A DNA stretch of 64,000 nt from Alkaliphilus transvaalensis ATCC 700919 (GTDB lineage: Bacteria > Bacillota > Clostridia > Peptostreptococcales > Natronincolaceae): the NCBI RefSeq assembly GCF_000621485.1, contig NZ_JHYF01000012.1, positions 62,001 through 126,000 on the forward strand, written 5' to 3'. The notes beneath the pieces are model-generated. The model ran no database searches. It saw nothing but the letters and a program-made list of their open reading frames with translations, and had not been told where the DNA came from. The translations under genes and the position numbers were made by a program. Below are positions 30,488-38,952 of the stretch, in pieces. Position 1 is the first letter of the stretch. Every line of letters begins with the position of its first letter.

Positions 30488-30787
30488 GTGGCTAAAAAGA
30501 AAAGAAGACAACTTAATAAATTTGTATTTCTAAGTATTGTTATTTTAATTGGAGGTTATGTGCTGTTCACCCTATATGAGCAGTCAAAAGAATTAAGGCA
30601 TCTAAAAAGCATAAAGGAAGAGTACGAAATAAAAATTAGTCAGACAGAAGAGGAAATTAATCATATAAAAGAAAACATTGATAATGCCCATAGTGATCAA
30701 TATATTGAAAGGATTGCGCGGGAACAATTAAAGATGATTGGAGCTAACGAAATTATTTTTATAGATCTTGGAAAAAGAGAAAGGTAA
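30488..30787 (+). CDS. divIC: Septum formation initiator DivIC
   Basis: 99 residues, GTG start after AGAGAGGTG. One membrane helix (about residues 11-27) then a coiled coil and the family ending RIAREQLKMIGANEIIFIDL. The DivIC/FtsB protein of the division complex with FtsL and DivIB; the yabQ-divIC-yabR order is conserved. Confidence 0.93.
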   Translation: MAKKKRRQLNKFVFLSIVILIGGYVLFTLYEQSKELRHLKSIKEEYEIKISQTEEEINHIKENIDNAHSDQYIERIAREQLKMIGANEIIFIDLGKRER

Positions 30788-30887
30788 AAAATTGTATACC
30801 TTTTACAATCATTGTGTTATAATACATATTGAACATAATATTACTAATATGAGTGATTGATACTTTAGAAGGAGGAATAGTAAATCT

Positions 30888-31310
30888 ATGCCGGTAGAGG
30901 TAGGAAATATTCTAGAGGGCACTGTTTCTGGAATTACAAACTTTGGAGCCTTCATTGATTTAGGAGAAGGTAAAACAGGACTTGTGCATATTTCGGAAGT
31001 TGCTAATGATTATGTAAAGAACATACACGAATACTTGAAGGTGGACCAAAAAGTAAAGGTGAAGGTTTTATCTGTTGAAAAAGACGGTAAAATTAGTTTA
31101 TCTATTAAACAAGCAGCGCCACCTAAGAAGAAAAGCGTAAAACCAGCTGAAGTTGATTGGTCAAAACCTAATGAAGTTGACGTCTTGTCCTTCGAAGATA
31201 AGATTAATAGGTTTTTAAAAGATAGTGATGAAAAAATGCAAACCTTAAAGAGCAAAAGTAAAAGCAACAGAAGAGGCAATGGACATAGTAAAAAAGTATT
31301 TAAAGAATAA
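30888..31310 (+). CDS. yabR: S1 RNA-binding domain protein (YabR)
   Basis: 140 residues. A single S1 domain at residues 2-72 (VGNILEGTVSGITNFGAFIDLGEGKTGLVHISEV...KISLSIKQ), then a lysine/serine-rich basic tail. Widespread Firmicute general-stress-like S1 protein; exact role unsettled. Preceded by AGAAGGAGGA and followed by a strong terminator. Confidence 0.93.
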   Translation: MPVEVGNILEGTVSGITNFGAFIDLGEGKTGLVHISEVANDYVKNIHEYLKVDQKVKVKVLSVEKDGKISLSIKQAAPPKKKSVKPAEVDWSKPNEVDVLSFEDKINRFLKDSDEKMQTLKSKSKSNRRGNGHSKKVFKE

Positions 31311-31316
31311 ATATAA

Positions 31317-31338
31317 GCCGGATTTCCGGCTTTTTTTT
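31317..31338 (+). terminator. Rho-independent terminator after yabR
   Basis: AGCCGG / CCGGCT stem and eight T. Confidence 0.85.
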
Positions 31339-31462
31339 ATACACATAAGAACCTAAAGAACCTATAATCTATTCAGTTTTAAGAAATGAATCAATGAGAA
31401 TATACTCTCAATGAGAATATTCTATAATCGCATACTCTAAATTGAATTTATACTTTTTACTT

Positions 31463-31512
31463 TAATATAAATCGAATTTAATATACAGTAATATAAATCG
31501 ATTTTAATATAC
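31463..31512 (+). repeat. Two tandem 24-bp AT-rich repeats
   Basis: Copies at 31463-31486 and 31489-31512 (TAATATAAATCG + AATTTAATATAC, one mismatch), in the 244-bp gap before ppx. The only other structure in the gap is an upstream pair of TCAATGAGAATAT sequences. Confidence 0.7.
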
Positions 31513-31554
31513 AATTTTCTGAAATAATAAGCATAGAAGGGAAGGAAGGTATTT

Positions 31555-32457
31555 ATGAAGAAGGTTGCCGCAATAGATATTGGAACAAATTCTATGAGAC
31601 TCCTATTAGCTGAAGTTACGGGTGAAAAAATTGTGAAAAGAGAAAAGCACCTAAATACCACCCGAATAGGTAAATCGGTTGACTCGGCAGGGTACATAAC
31701 AAAAGAAGGGATAGACCGAAACCTTAAAGCCTTCAAAACTTTTGTAGAGCAGGCCCGACAGTGGGGAGCCGACGAGATCTTAGCAATTGCCACTAGTGCT
31801 GTGAGGGATGCAGAAAATGGACAGTTCTTTGTTGAAGAAGCCTTTAAAGAAACTGGTGTAGCAATTAGAATTATTGACGGTAAAGAGGAGGCGCTAATAG
31901 GCTATAAGGGAGTCTTAATTGGTTTAGAAGAACCTTTAGAAACAATCTTTTTAATAGATATTGGAGGTGGTAGCACCGAGTTAATTATTGGTAACCAAGA
32001 AAAAATACTTGAGGCCAATAGCTACAATGTTGGTGCAGTCCGAATGACGGAGCGATATATTAAAAATGATCCACCTACTGAAGAAGAACTTGAAATTCTT
32101 ACTAATGAGTTAAAAAGCCTCCTAATAACTCCTTTAAAAAACTATCCCCAAAATATTGATTGTATTACCGGTATTGGGGGAACAGCCACGACGATAGCTG
32201 CCCTTCATCAACAGCTAGATCCCTACGACATGGAGAAGGTCCATGGATACCAGATGGAACTAAAAGAAGTAATTCAGTTAAAGGACCAACTAAAAAGCAT
32301 ACCACTAGAAGAAAGAAAAAAGCTAAAAGGTTTAGAGCCAAAACGGGCAGACATTATTGTGGCAGGCATTATAATTATGATTACCATTATGGAGCTATTA
32401 AATATCAAATATTTAAAGATTAGCGAATACGATAATCTCGAAGGTCAGATTATTTAA
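31555..32457 (+). CDS. Ppx/GppA-family phosphatase
   Basis: 300 residues, actin-like ATPase fold: AAIDIGTNSMRLLLAEV (phosphate 1), AIATSAVRDAENG, FLIDIGGGSTELI (phosphate 2), GIGGTATTIAA. The family hydrolyses polyphosphate or pppGpp; which one cannot be told here. The short form without the C-terminal HD domain is usual in clostridia. RBS GGAAGGAAGG. Sits between yabR and spoIIE. Confidence 0.92.
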   Translation: MKKVAAIDIGTNSMRLLLAEVTGEKIVKREKHLNTTRIGKSVDSAGYITKEGIDRNLKAFKTFVEQARQWGADEILAIATSAVRDAENGQFFVEEAFKETGVAIRIIDGKEEALIGYKGVLIGLEEPLETIFLIDIGGGSTELIIGNQEKILEANSYNVGAVRMTERYIKNDPPTEEELEILTNELKSLLITPLKNYPQNIDCITGIGGTATTIAALHQQLDPYDMEKVHGYQMELKEVIQLKDQLKSIPLEERKKLKGLEPKRADIIVAGIIIMITIMELLNIKYLKISEYDNLEGQII

Positions 32458-32462
32458 GGCTA

Positions 32463-32503
32463 AAAAAGATAATCCACTATTTTATGAAGGATTATCTTTT
32501 TTT
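32463..32503 (+). terminator. Rho-independent terminator after ppx/gppA
   Basis: AAAGATAATCC pairs with GGATTATCTTT, followed by a T run. Confidence 0.8.
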
Positions 32504-32611
32504 ATTCAATAAATCGTTCTCCATGCCCCCCTAATAGTCGGCAAAATAGCTAAGAAAATAAAAAATACTTCTTAACAATTCTGTCTTACCACCTTTTTAT
32601 TTAAGGGAATT

Positions 32612-32639
32612 TGTCAAAACAGCCAAATGATTTGTCAGA
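32612..32639 (+). promoter_or_regulatory. Two Spo0A-box-like sites upstream of spoIIE
   Basis: TGTCAAA (32612-32618) and TGTCAGA (32633-32639), 21 bp apart, near matches to TGTCGAA. A third, inverted copy (TTGACA on the + strand) overlaps the -35 element at 32666. Confidence 0.5.
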
Positions 32640-32665
32640 AACTTTTTTAAGGTTGTCCAGTATTC

Positions 32666-32698
32666 TTGACAAATCTTTTAAAAAACCTCTGATAAACT
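32666..32698 (+). promoter_or_regulatory. spoIIE promoter with extended spacer
   Basis: TTGACA (32666-32671), 21 bp, TAAACT (32693-32698). A spacer of about 21 bp is characteristic of the Spo0A~P-activated sigma-A promoters of B. subtilis spoIIE and spoIIG, which fits the upstream 0A-like boxes. Confidence 0.55.
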
Positions 32699-32732
32699 CT
32701 TAGATAAGAAACTAAATAAGGATGGTGTCAAT

Positions 32733-35105
32733 ATGGCAGAGAGATCAACTACATATTTACAAGAGAGAAGAATATTTGAACTAGTAAATCGAAAAAGCTT
32801 TATATTACTACACATGGTGGCCTTTCTATTGGGACGAGCAGGTATTTTGGGGAGCTTAACTCCCTTTGGCATTGGATTTTACACAGCCCTTTGCTACAAA
32901 AATAAGAAATATTTGTCGGTGGCAGTCACCACCCTTTTAGGAATTATAACCGTTCAAGGAATAGGTGGGAGTATAACCTATGGTATTTCATTAGGAATCA
33001 TAACATTAATTACTAATTATTTTATAAACCCACGTAAACATAAGGTTTTAATTGTTTCTTTTATCAGTGCAGTCACTTATTTTTTAATCGCAACGACTGC
33101 TATCCTTCTTAATCGTTTTTATCTATATGACCTAATGATGGTAACCTTTGAAGCAACAGTTATTTTTGTCGTTGTATATATAGCTACCTTTGCTATTCCC
33201 ATAGCCCTAGAAAAAAGCAACCGTAAAATATTAGCAACCGACGAAATTATATGTGTTGCTATATTAATGGCCCTTACCCTTTCAGGAGTAAATAATATTC
33301 ACTTCTTTGGGGTATCCCTTAAAAATGTTTTAGGGATTTTAATTACCATTATATTTGCCTACAACGGAGGTGCAAGTGTTGGTGCTTCGGTGGGAGTTAC
33401 CTTAGGTTTAATCACCAGCATGTCCACCAGTGGGATGCCGCCCATTATTATAGGGGTATTTGCCTTCTCAGGCTTGTTAGCAGGGATCTTTAAAGATCTC
33501 GGCAAATTTGGTAGTGCCTTTGGGTTTCTTCTTGGAAACACAATCCTCACATTCTATATTAATGGATATTATGAAGTGTTTATTCAACTGAAGGAGGTTC
33601 TAGGTGCCTTTATCCTATTTTTAGTAATTCCGTCGGTTTGGATTTTGGAACTTCAAAAATATAGTACCCCAGCCCTTGGGTTAATCCACTCTAGTAAAAG
33701 CTATACAGAAGAAATGAAAAAAAGAATTTATGAAAAATTATCAGACTTTTCCCAAACCTTCTCAGAACTTTCTGTCACGTTTGAAGATATGGCGGAAAGA
33801 GTAGAAGCTTTTGGTCAAGATGATTTATCTAAGCTAATAGAAAAAATGGCAGAAAGCGTATGTGCCGACTGTGGAATGAGAAGAAGCTGTTGGGAAAACA
33901 ATTTCTATAACACCTATCGAGGTATGTCAGACCTTTTGGTGTTAATTGACACAAGGGAGGCATTAGAGCAAAGTAGCCTTCCAGAACAAATAAAAAAGCG
34001 ATGTGTAAAGCCAAAGGCAGTCACAGAAAAGATGATCACCCTATACGAACTAAGTCGCCTTAATATGGTTTGGAAGAAAAGATTACTTGAAAGTAAAGAA
34101 CTAGTAGGAGAACAATTGAAGGGGATGGCTACGGGAATACAATCCTTGGCAGAAGAGCTAAATAGTGAAATAATTTTTGACACAGAATTAGAAGATACTA
34201 TTTATGTAGAATTAGATAAGTCTGGATTTCAGGTTAGTCGCTTACTGGTATCTACCAATCCAAAGGGAAAACTAGAAATAACCTTAGAAAGAAGGTCTTG
34301 CTACGGTAGAGAAGAATGTATTGACCGATATATTCCTATTATCTCTAAGGCAGTAGGCTACCAGCTAACTAAGAAGAGTCATAGATGCAATCATACCAGT
34401 GATGACGGTAGTTGTAGCTTTACCTTAGTAGAGGCCAATCGGTTTGCTGCAATGACGAAGGTTGCTAGAGCCACTAATGGTGGAAACTTATTATCAGGAG
34501 ATTCTTACACCTTTATGGACATTAAAAACAACGAGTTTCTTGTTGCTCTTAGTGATGGAATGGGAACAGGTGAAAGGGCCCACCTACAATCTAGTGCTAC
34601 GATAGCCATGTTAGAAAAAATGATGGAGGCAGGTTTTAGGCAGGAAATGACCATTAAAACGATTAATTCCATGTTAATGCTAAAGTCATCAGAAGAAATA
34701 TTCTCTACAATTGATATGACAATGATCGACCTTCAAGAAGGTAGAGCAGATTTTGCTAAAATAGGAAGCGCCCCTGGTTATATTAAGAGAAGAGATGGTA
34801 AGGTTGAAGTAGTTAATCCAGGGAGCTTACCAATAGGTATTTTATCAGATATAGAAGTAGAAAAGAATCAACAAAAACTAAACGATGGAGACTTTATCAT
34901 TATGATTTCTGATGGGATATTAGAGGTTAACAAGGGGGAAGAAGGGGAAGACTGGGTAGAAAAATACCTAAAAGACGCTAAAACAAGAAATCCTCAAGAA
35001 CTTGCCGATAAAATATTACACCAAGCCCTGCAATATACAGGCAATCAACCAGAAGATGATATGACGGTTCTAGTGACAAAATTATGGAGGACAAGAGTAC
35101 ATTAG
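32733..35105 (+). CDS. spoIIE: Stage II sporulation protein E, PP2C phosphatase
   Basis: 790 residues. An N-terminal domain of about ten membrane helices (residues ~25-310) precedes a central oligomerisation region with a CADCGMRRSCW cysteine cluster and a C-terminal PP2C-type phosphatase (VALSDGMGTGERAHLQSS, SDGILEVN, DDMTVLVTKLW). SpoIIE dephosphorylates SpoIIAA to activate sigma-F in the forespore and acts at the polar septum. Upstream sites suggest Spo0A control. Confidence 0.96.
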   Translation: MAERSTTYLQERRIFELVNRKSFILLHMVAFLLGRAGILGSLTPFGIGFYTALCYKNKKYLSVAVTTLLGIITVQGIGGSITYGISLGIITLITNYFINPRKHKVLIVSFISAVTYFLIATTAILLNRFYLYDLMMVTFEATVIFVVVYIATFAIPIALEKSNRKILATDEIICVAILMALTLSGVNNIHFFGVSLKNVLGILITIIFAYNGGASVGASVGVTLGLITSMSTSGMPPIIIGVFAFSGLLAGIFKDLGKFGSAFGFLLGNTILTFYINGYYEVFIQLKEVLGAFILFLVIPSVWILELQKYSTPALGLIHSSKSYTEEMKKRIYEKLSDFSQTFSELSVTFEDMAERVEAFGQDDLSKLIEKMAESVCADCGMRRSCWENNFYNTYRGMSDLLVLIDTREALEQSSLPEQIKKRCVKPKAVTEKMITLYELSRLNMVWKKRLLESKELVGEQLKGMATGIQSLAEELNSEIIFDTELEDTIYVELDKSGFQVSRLLVSTNPKGKLEITLERRSCYGREECIDRYIPIISKAVGYQLTKKSHRCNHTSDDGSCSFTLVEANRFAAMTKVARATNGGNLLSGDSYTFMDIKNNEFLVALSDGMGTGERAHLQSSATIAMLEKMMEAGFRQEMTIKTINSMLMLKSSEEIFSTIDMTMIDLQEGRADFAKIGSAPGYIKRRDGKVEVVNPGSLPIGILSDIEVEKNQQKLNDGDFIIMISDGILEVNKGEEGEDWVEKYLKDAKTRNPQELADKILHQALQYTGNQPEDDMTVLVTKLWRTRVH

Positions 35106-35131
35106 AATAAAATCTATGTAGACTTTAATTA

Positions 35132-35178
35132 AACCCTGTGGGAAAGGAAAAAACTTTCTTAGCAGGGTTTAAAAATTT
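35132..35178 (+). terminator. Rho-independent terminator after spoIIE
   Basis: AAACCCTG pairs with CAGGGTTT; the inner GAAAGG / CTTTC pairing extends it. Downstream to 35431 is very AT-rich with no gene seen; it must contain the promoter of the regulator. Confidence 0.7.
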
Positions 35179-35431
35179 TTCAATGTAGCAATACTTAAAT
35201 ATAATGTAAACAAAAAATCAAAATATACGTATAATTAACAATGAAAATTTAAAAATATAAATTGCATTATATTTGCTATTTAAAATATAGACCTTGATAT
35301 ATAGCTGAATATCTAGTATATTAATTATAAGGAATGGAATATATAATAATATTTTATGAATTATTATAAAACCTAGACTCAGGGATAAATTTATTGTTAA
35401 TTGACTTGATTGAAAGGAGTATAGGATTCAC

Positions 35432-36754
35432 ATGGAAATATTAAGTGCGGGCGAAAAAATTAAGAAGCTAAGATGTGACCTTGGACTAAAACAAGACGAC
35501 ATTACAAATGAAGAAGTAACTAAGAGTTTAGTTAGTATGATAGAAAACAACAAACGGAGCCTTAGTTGGAATACAGCAAGAATTATTGCAGGTTGTTTAA
35601 ATAGATACTATTCGACCCTTGGAAAAGAAATTACACCAGAGTTTTTAATGGAAACGGAAGAAGATCAAGCTAGAAAAATCATTGAAAAAGAAATAGCTGA
35701 TATGCAACCAGTTATTAAGACTAGCAATGTAGACGAGAAATTAGTAGATAGATCCTTTGAAAAAATGATGGACTTAGCAAATAGCTGGGGGCTAGAAAAG
35801 GAAATAGCCGATCTTTATATTTTAAAAGGTGATTACTACTACCATAGCTACCAATATAACAAGGGGTTAAAGTTTTATTCAGATGCTTTAGAGTACTATA
35901 TGGGTGCTAAAGATTATGGAAAAGTAGGACAAATATATAATAGTATAGGCATCTCTTACTTGATGATGATGTTATACGATCAAGCTTTAATTTACTTAAC
36001 AAAGGCCTATGATATGGCTCAAGAACATGCTACCAATAATCAAGCTAAAAGAAAGGCCATTGCAACTTTTAATCTTATATTATGTAATCGTTACCTACAA
36101 AAACATGACTTAGCTCTACAATATATTAGCTTATATAAAGATTTAAAGTCTGAAGACCCTTCAATAAACCATTATTTAGATAAGGTATTGTTGATTGAAG
36201 CTAATACCCATAGAGACCTTAAGAATTTTGAAAGGGCAGAAAAGCTTTATATGCGACTATTAAATAGAAAAGAGAAGTTAGAAGTCAATACGCTTTTCTT
36301 AGTTTACGAGAACTGTGCAGAATTATATCGTGAACTAAATAGACCTGAACATGCCCTAGACCACATTGATAAAGCCTTTGAATTTAAAGATAGGGTAAAT
36401 GAAAACTACCTGCCAAGTTTATACCTACAACAAGCAAAATGCTACATGTTGCTAGGTGAAAATGAAAGGATTATGCCAATTTTAAATAATGGCTTAATGC
36501 TGGCAGAAAGAGTTGCAAAAAAAGACTTAATTATTAACTTACACTTTGCAGCAGTACAGGCCTATATATCAATGAAGGATTATCAAAATTCCTTAATTCA
36601 TCTTCAAAAAGCAGAAAGAATGATATTAGATCAGAATATAGAAACTAAGAAAAATGAACTTTACAGTTTCTATGTTGAAGTATATTTCCTACTAGAAGAA
36701 AATCAAAAATCAATGGAATATGTTGCGAAGATGCGAGGGGACTACTTGCATTAA
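35432..36754 (+). CDS. RRNPP-type HTH-TPR transcriptional regulator
   Basis: 440 residues. An N-terminal HTH_3/XRE domain (LSAGEKIKKLRCDLGLKQDDI, SLVSMIENNKRSLSW; residues 5-65) is followed by about 7-8 tetratricopeptide repeats (from ~120). Length and layout fit peptide-sensing RRNPP regulators (PlcR, NprR, clostridial Qsr). Clearly paralogous to the protein at 54600-55928 (shared NTARII.CLN and EFLMETEE regions). No obvious propeptide gene follows; the nearest short exported product is at 37124. RBS GAAAGGAG. Confidence 0.85.
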   Translation: MEILSAGEKIKKLRCDLGLKQDDITNEEVTKSLVSMIENNKRSLSWNTARIIAGCLNRYYSTLGKEITPEFLMETEEDQARKIIEKEIADMQPVIKTSNVDEKLVDRSFEKMMDLANSWGLEKEIADLYILKGDYYYHSYQYNKGLKFYSDALEYYMGAKDYGKVGQIYNSIGISYLMMMLYDQALIYLTKAYDMAQEHATNNQAKRKAIATFNLILCNRYLQKHDLALQYISLYKDLKSEDPSINHYLDKVLLIEANTHRDLKNFERAEKLYMRLLNRKEKLEVNTLFLVYENCAELYRELNRPEHALDHIDKAFEFKDRVNENYLPSLYLQQAKCYMLLGENERIMPILNNGLMLAERVAKKDLIINLHFAAVQAYISMKDYQNSLIHLQKAERMILDQNIETKKNELYSFYVEVYFLLEENQKSMEYVAKMRGDYLH

Positions 36755-36815
36755 AGTTATTAAACAACTAAGGTATGTAAACTATAACTTTCAGATAATT
36801 AAACTAATATACTTA

Positions 36816-36859
36816 AAAGGACTGAATTTGGTGTTAAACTAGATTCAGTCCTTTTAGCT
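36816..36859 (+). terminator. Rho-independent terminator after the regulator
   Basis: AAAAGGACTGAAT pairs with ATTCAGTCCTTTT. The rest of 36755-37123 is AT-rich, with a Spo0A box and one 19-codon hydrophobic ORF at 37044-37103. Confidence 0.8.
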
Positions 36860-36976
36860 ATTGTATAATACTTTTATGGCACTTATAGTCTATAATTTAA
36901 TACATGTATACTAGTTTACATATAATGATAGAAACTTGTTAGTTAAAATTAATAATTGTGGAGAAATAAGAAGTTT

Positions 36977-36983
36977 TGTCGAA
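36977..36983 (+). promoter_or_regulatory. Candidate Spo0A box
   Basis: Perfect TGTCGAA within AAGTTTTGTCGAAAA, the same 15-mer as upstream of glmU. It lies about 140 bp before the gene at 37124. Confidence 0.4.
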
Positions 36984-37123
36984 AACATTGACTTGAGGTA
37001 GAAAAATATATATAGTGTAAATATATTACAGAACAAGTTATAAATGGTATTAATTATAACAAGTACAGTTTTAATGATACTGTGGGCTTGGCAGTACCTG
37101 TAAGCAATGAAGATTAGGAGGAT

Positions 37124-37477
37124 ATGAAAATGCCTAAGAAAAAAATAAGCAAAATATTAATAATACCTGTTTTAGCAGGATTACTAATTTTTACTTTTAT
37201 TAATTTCAGCTCTAAAATACTAGATGCTAGAGAGACAGACGATTCAAAACCTATTGAAGAAAATAAACATAATCTAATCCATAAGATACCCATAAGCCAA
37301 GAAGAAAAACTAAATAGAGAGCTTCAACAATTAAAGAAAGAAGCTAAAGCTATGCAAGAAAAGCTTATAAATCTTAGTAAAACTAATAGTTATCTTCCAG
37401 AAGAAAAGCAATTAGAAGAGAACAAACAGTTATTGAAGGAAGCAGATAGGATAAAAAATATAATTAACAACAATTAA
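37124..37477 (+). CDS. Small exported coiled-coil protein, unknown function
   Basis: 117 residues; AGGAGG lies just before the ATG, and an ATG two codons in is an alternative. A basic start and one hydrophobic helix (about residues 9-31) precede a highly charged, Glu/Lys/Gln-rich helical region (about 60-115) likely to form a coiled coil. No family recognised. It could be a membrane-anchored or secreted small protein. A terminator follows, shared with the convergent SLH gene. Confidence 0.7.
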   Translation: MKMPKKKISKILIIPVLAGLLIFTFINFSSKILDARETDDSKPIEENKHNLIHKIPISQEEKLNRELQQLKKEAKAMQEKLINLSKTNSYLPEEKQLEENKQLLKEADRIKNIINNN

Positions 37478-37528
37478 TGGGTGACTAATGGAGAGAAACT
37501 TAAAATAGTATATAATTATATAAAATAC

Positions 37529-37567
37529 CAAAAAAGCCATAAGAATTAACTTAATGGCTTTTTGTTA
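37529..37567. terminator. Terminator between convergent genes
   Basis: AAAAAAGCCAT pairs with ATGGCTTTTT; A-rich on one side and T-rich on the other, so probably bidirectional. Confidence 0.75.
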
Positions 37568-37580
37568 TTTTATATGCTTC

Positions 37581-38132
37581 CTACTTCACTTCCACAAACA
37601 ACGCTTCCCTCAGTAATACAGCCACCTCACCACGACTAACAACATGGTTACGGTCAAGGGTTAGATACTTAGTGATGCCTAAATTGTCAGCTACAGCAAT
37701 ATGTCCTTGGGGCCATTCGCCAGTAACCTCGCCTTCATAGCCTAAAACCCTTACAAGCATTGTTAAGGTTTCAGCATAGGTAATGTTTCCACTAGGCTTA
37801 AAGGTTCCATCTGTATAACCATTAACCCAGCCATTAGTAGAAGCTGTAGCAATATCAGAATAAGCCCAGTGACTAGACTGAACATCTTGAAAGGTTAAAG
37901 TCCCACTTGAGACATTTGCACCCGTTATTCTTACCATAAGGGTTGCAAATTCTGCACGACTAATTGGTCGTTCTAAACCAAGGGTTCCATCGGGGTAACC
38001 CCTGTAAATATTTAATTCCCTTAAAAATTCCCCTGCTTCCACCTGCAGATTAACAGTGTTGCCAGAGGAGGCACTAACTAGTCCTAACATTAGTATTAGA
38101 CATACCGTCAAAGCCAAGACTTTCTTAGCCAT
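37581..38132 (-). CDS. Small secreted SLH-only protein
   Basis: 183 residues. A signal peptide (about 1-22) is followed by essentially nothing but S-layer homology repeats: YRGYPDGTLGLERPISRAEFATLMVRI, FQDVQSSHWAYSDIATASTNGWVNGYTDGTFKPSG and a weaker third that keeps SRGEVAVLLREA. SLH trimers bind pyruvylated wall polymers. With no cargo domain it may act as a wall-binding competitor or scaffold (inference). Its RBS GAAAGGAGGTG-like motif reads on the minus strand before 38132. Confidence 0.88.
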   Translation of the reverse strand: MAKKVLALTVCLILMLGLVSASSGNTVNLQVEAGEFLRELNIYRGYPDGTLGLERPISRAEFATLMVRITGANVSSGTLTFQDVQSSHWAYSDIATASTNGWVNGYTDGTFKPSGNITYAETLTMLVRVLGYEGEVTGEWPQGHIAVADNLGITKYLTLDRNHVVSRGEVAVLLREALFVEVK

Positions 38133-38286
38133 TTAAAACACCTCTTTCCTTGATGTACTACTGCAATTATATCAAATAAAGTAGGGACCAAATATTAAAC
38201 TTTTATGACAATAAATAAGAATGATTTACCAAATGTTTGGGAATACTTGTAAAGGAAAAAGTAGTACATAGAAGGAGGAAGTAAAC

Positions 38287-38844
38287 ATGCCAGTAAAAAA
38301 CGACATGACAGCAGATTTTTTAAGATCCGCCTATGGGGGAGAAAGTATGGCCCATATGAGATATTTAGTGTGGGGAGACGTTGCAGATAAAGAAGGTTTC
38401 CCCAACGTAGGAAGACTATTTAGAGCCATTGCCTATGCAGAATATGCCCATGCAGATAATCACTTAAGGGAACTAGGGGATAAAAAACAAGACTTTAGCG
38501 TTACAGCAGGGGCTGTTTTCGGTGTAGGCAAAACAGAGCAAAACCTTCAAGGGGGAATCGATGGAGAACTCCATGAAATTGAACAAATGTATCCAGTATA
38601 CCTAAATGCAGCTAAGTTTCAAGACGAAAAGGGAGCAGCAAGAGCCTTCCATTATGCCCTAGAAGCAGAAAAAGTCCATGCAGACCTATTTACAAAGGCC
38701 AGAGACTCCGTTAGAGAAGGGAAAGATATAGCCATCGGCGATGTTCATGTTTGTGATGTCTGTGGACATACAACAACCGATGGCTTACCCGATAAATGCC
38801 CTATCTGTGGAGCCAACAAGGAAATGTATAAGACCTTTTCATAG
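38287..38844 (+). CDS. Rubrerythrin
   Basis: 185 residues. A ferritin-like di-iron domain (GGESMAHMRYLVW, AEYAHADNHLRELG, EIEQMYPVYLNAAKFQ, ALEAEKVHADLF) is followed by a C-terminal rubredoxin-like FeS4 domain, CDVCGH then CPICGA. It reduces peroxide and protects anaerobes from oxygen. AGAAGGAGGA precedes the ATG; a strong terminator follows. Confidence 0.95.
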   Translation: MPVKNDMTADFLRSAYGGESMAHMRYLVWGDVADKEGFPNVGRLFRAIAYAEYAHADNHLRELGDKKQDFSVTAGAVFGVGKTEQNLQGGIDGELHEIEQMYPVYLNAAKFQDEKGAARAFHYALEAEKVHADLFTKARDSVREGKDIAIGDVHVCDVCGHTTTDGLPDKCPICGANKEMYKTFS

Positions 38845-38879
38845 AATTATAGTTACTGACAAACTAGTAATAAATAACA

Positions 38880-38916
38880 CTAACACCCATTGGGGAGGGC
38901 CCAATGGGTGTTTTTT
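38880..38916 (+). terminator. Rho-independent terminator after rubrerythrin
   Basis: AACACCCATTGGG pairs with CCCAATGGGTGTT, then TTTTT. Confidence 0.9.
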
Positions 38917-38952
38917 AACAGGAAATAGTTAATAGTTATAGGTTAATTTGAA

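Noticed and set aside
32160-32423. 87-codon ORF inside ppx/gppA
   Set aside because: Out-of-frame shadow of a clearly conserved phosphatase.
38741-38932. 63-codon ORF at the end of rubrerythrin
   Set aside because: Frame-shifted shadow of the rubredoxin domain and the terminator hairpin.
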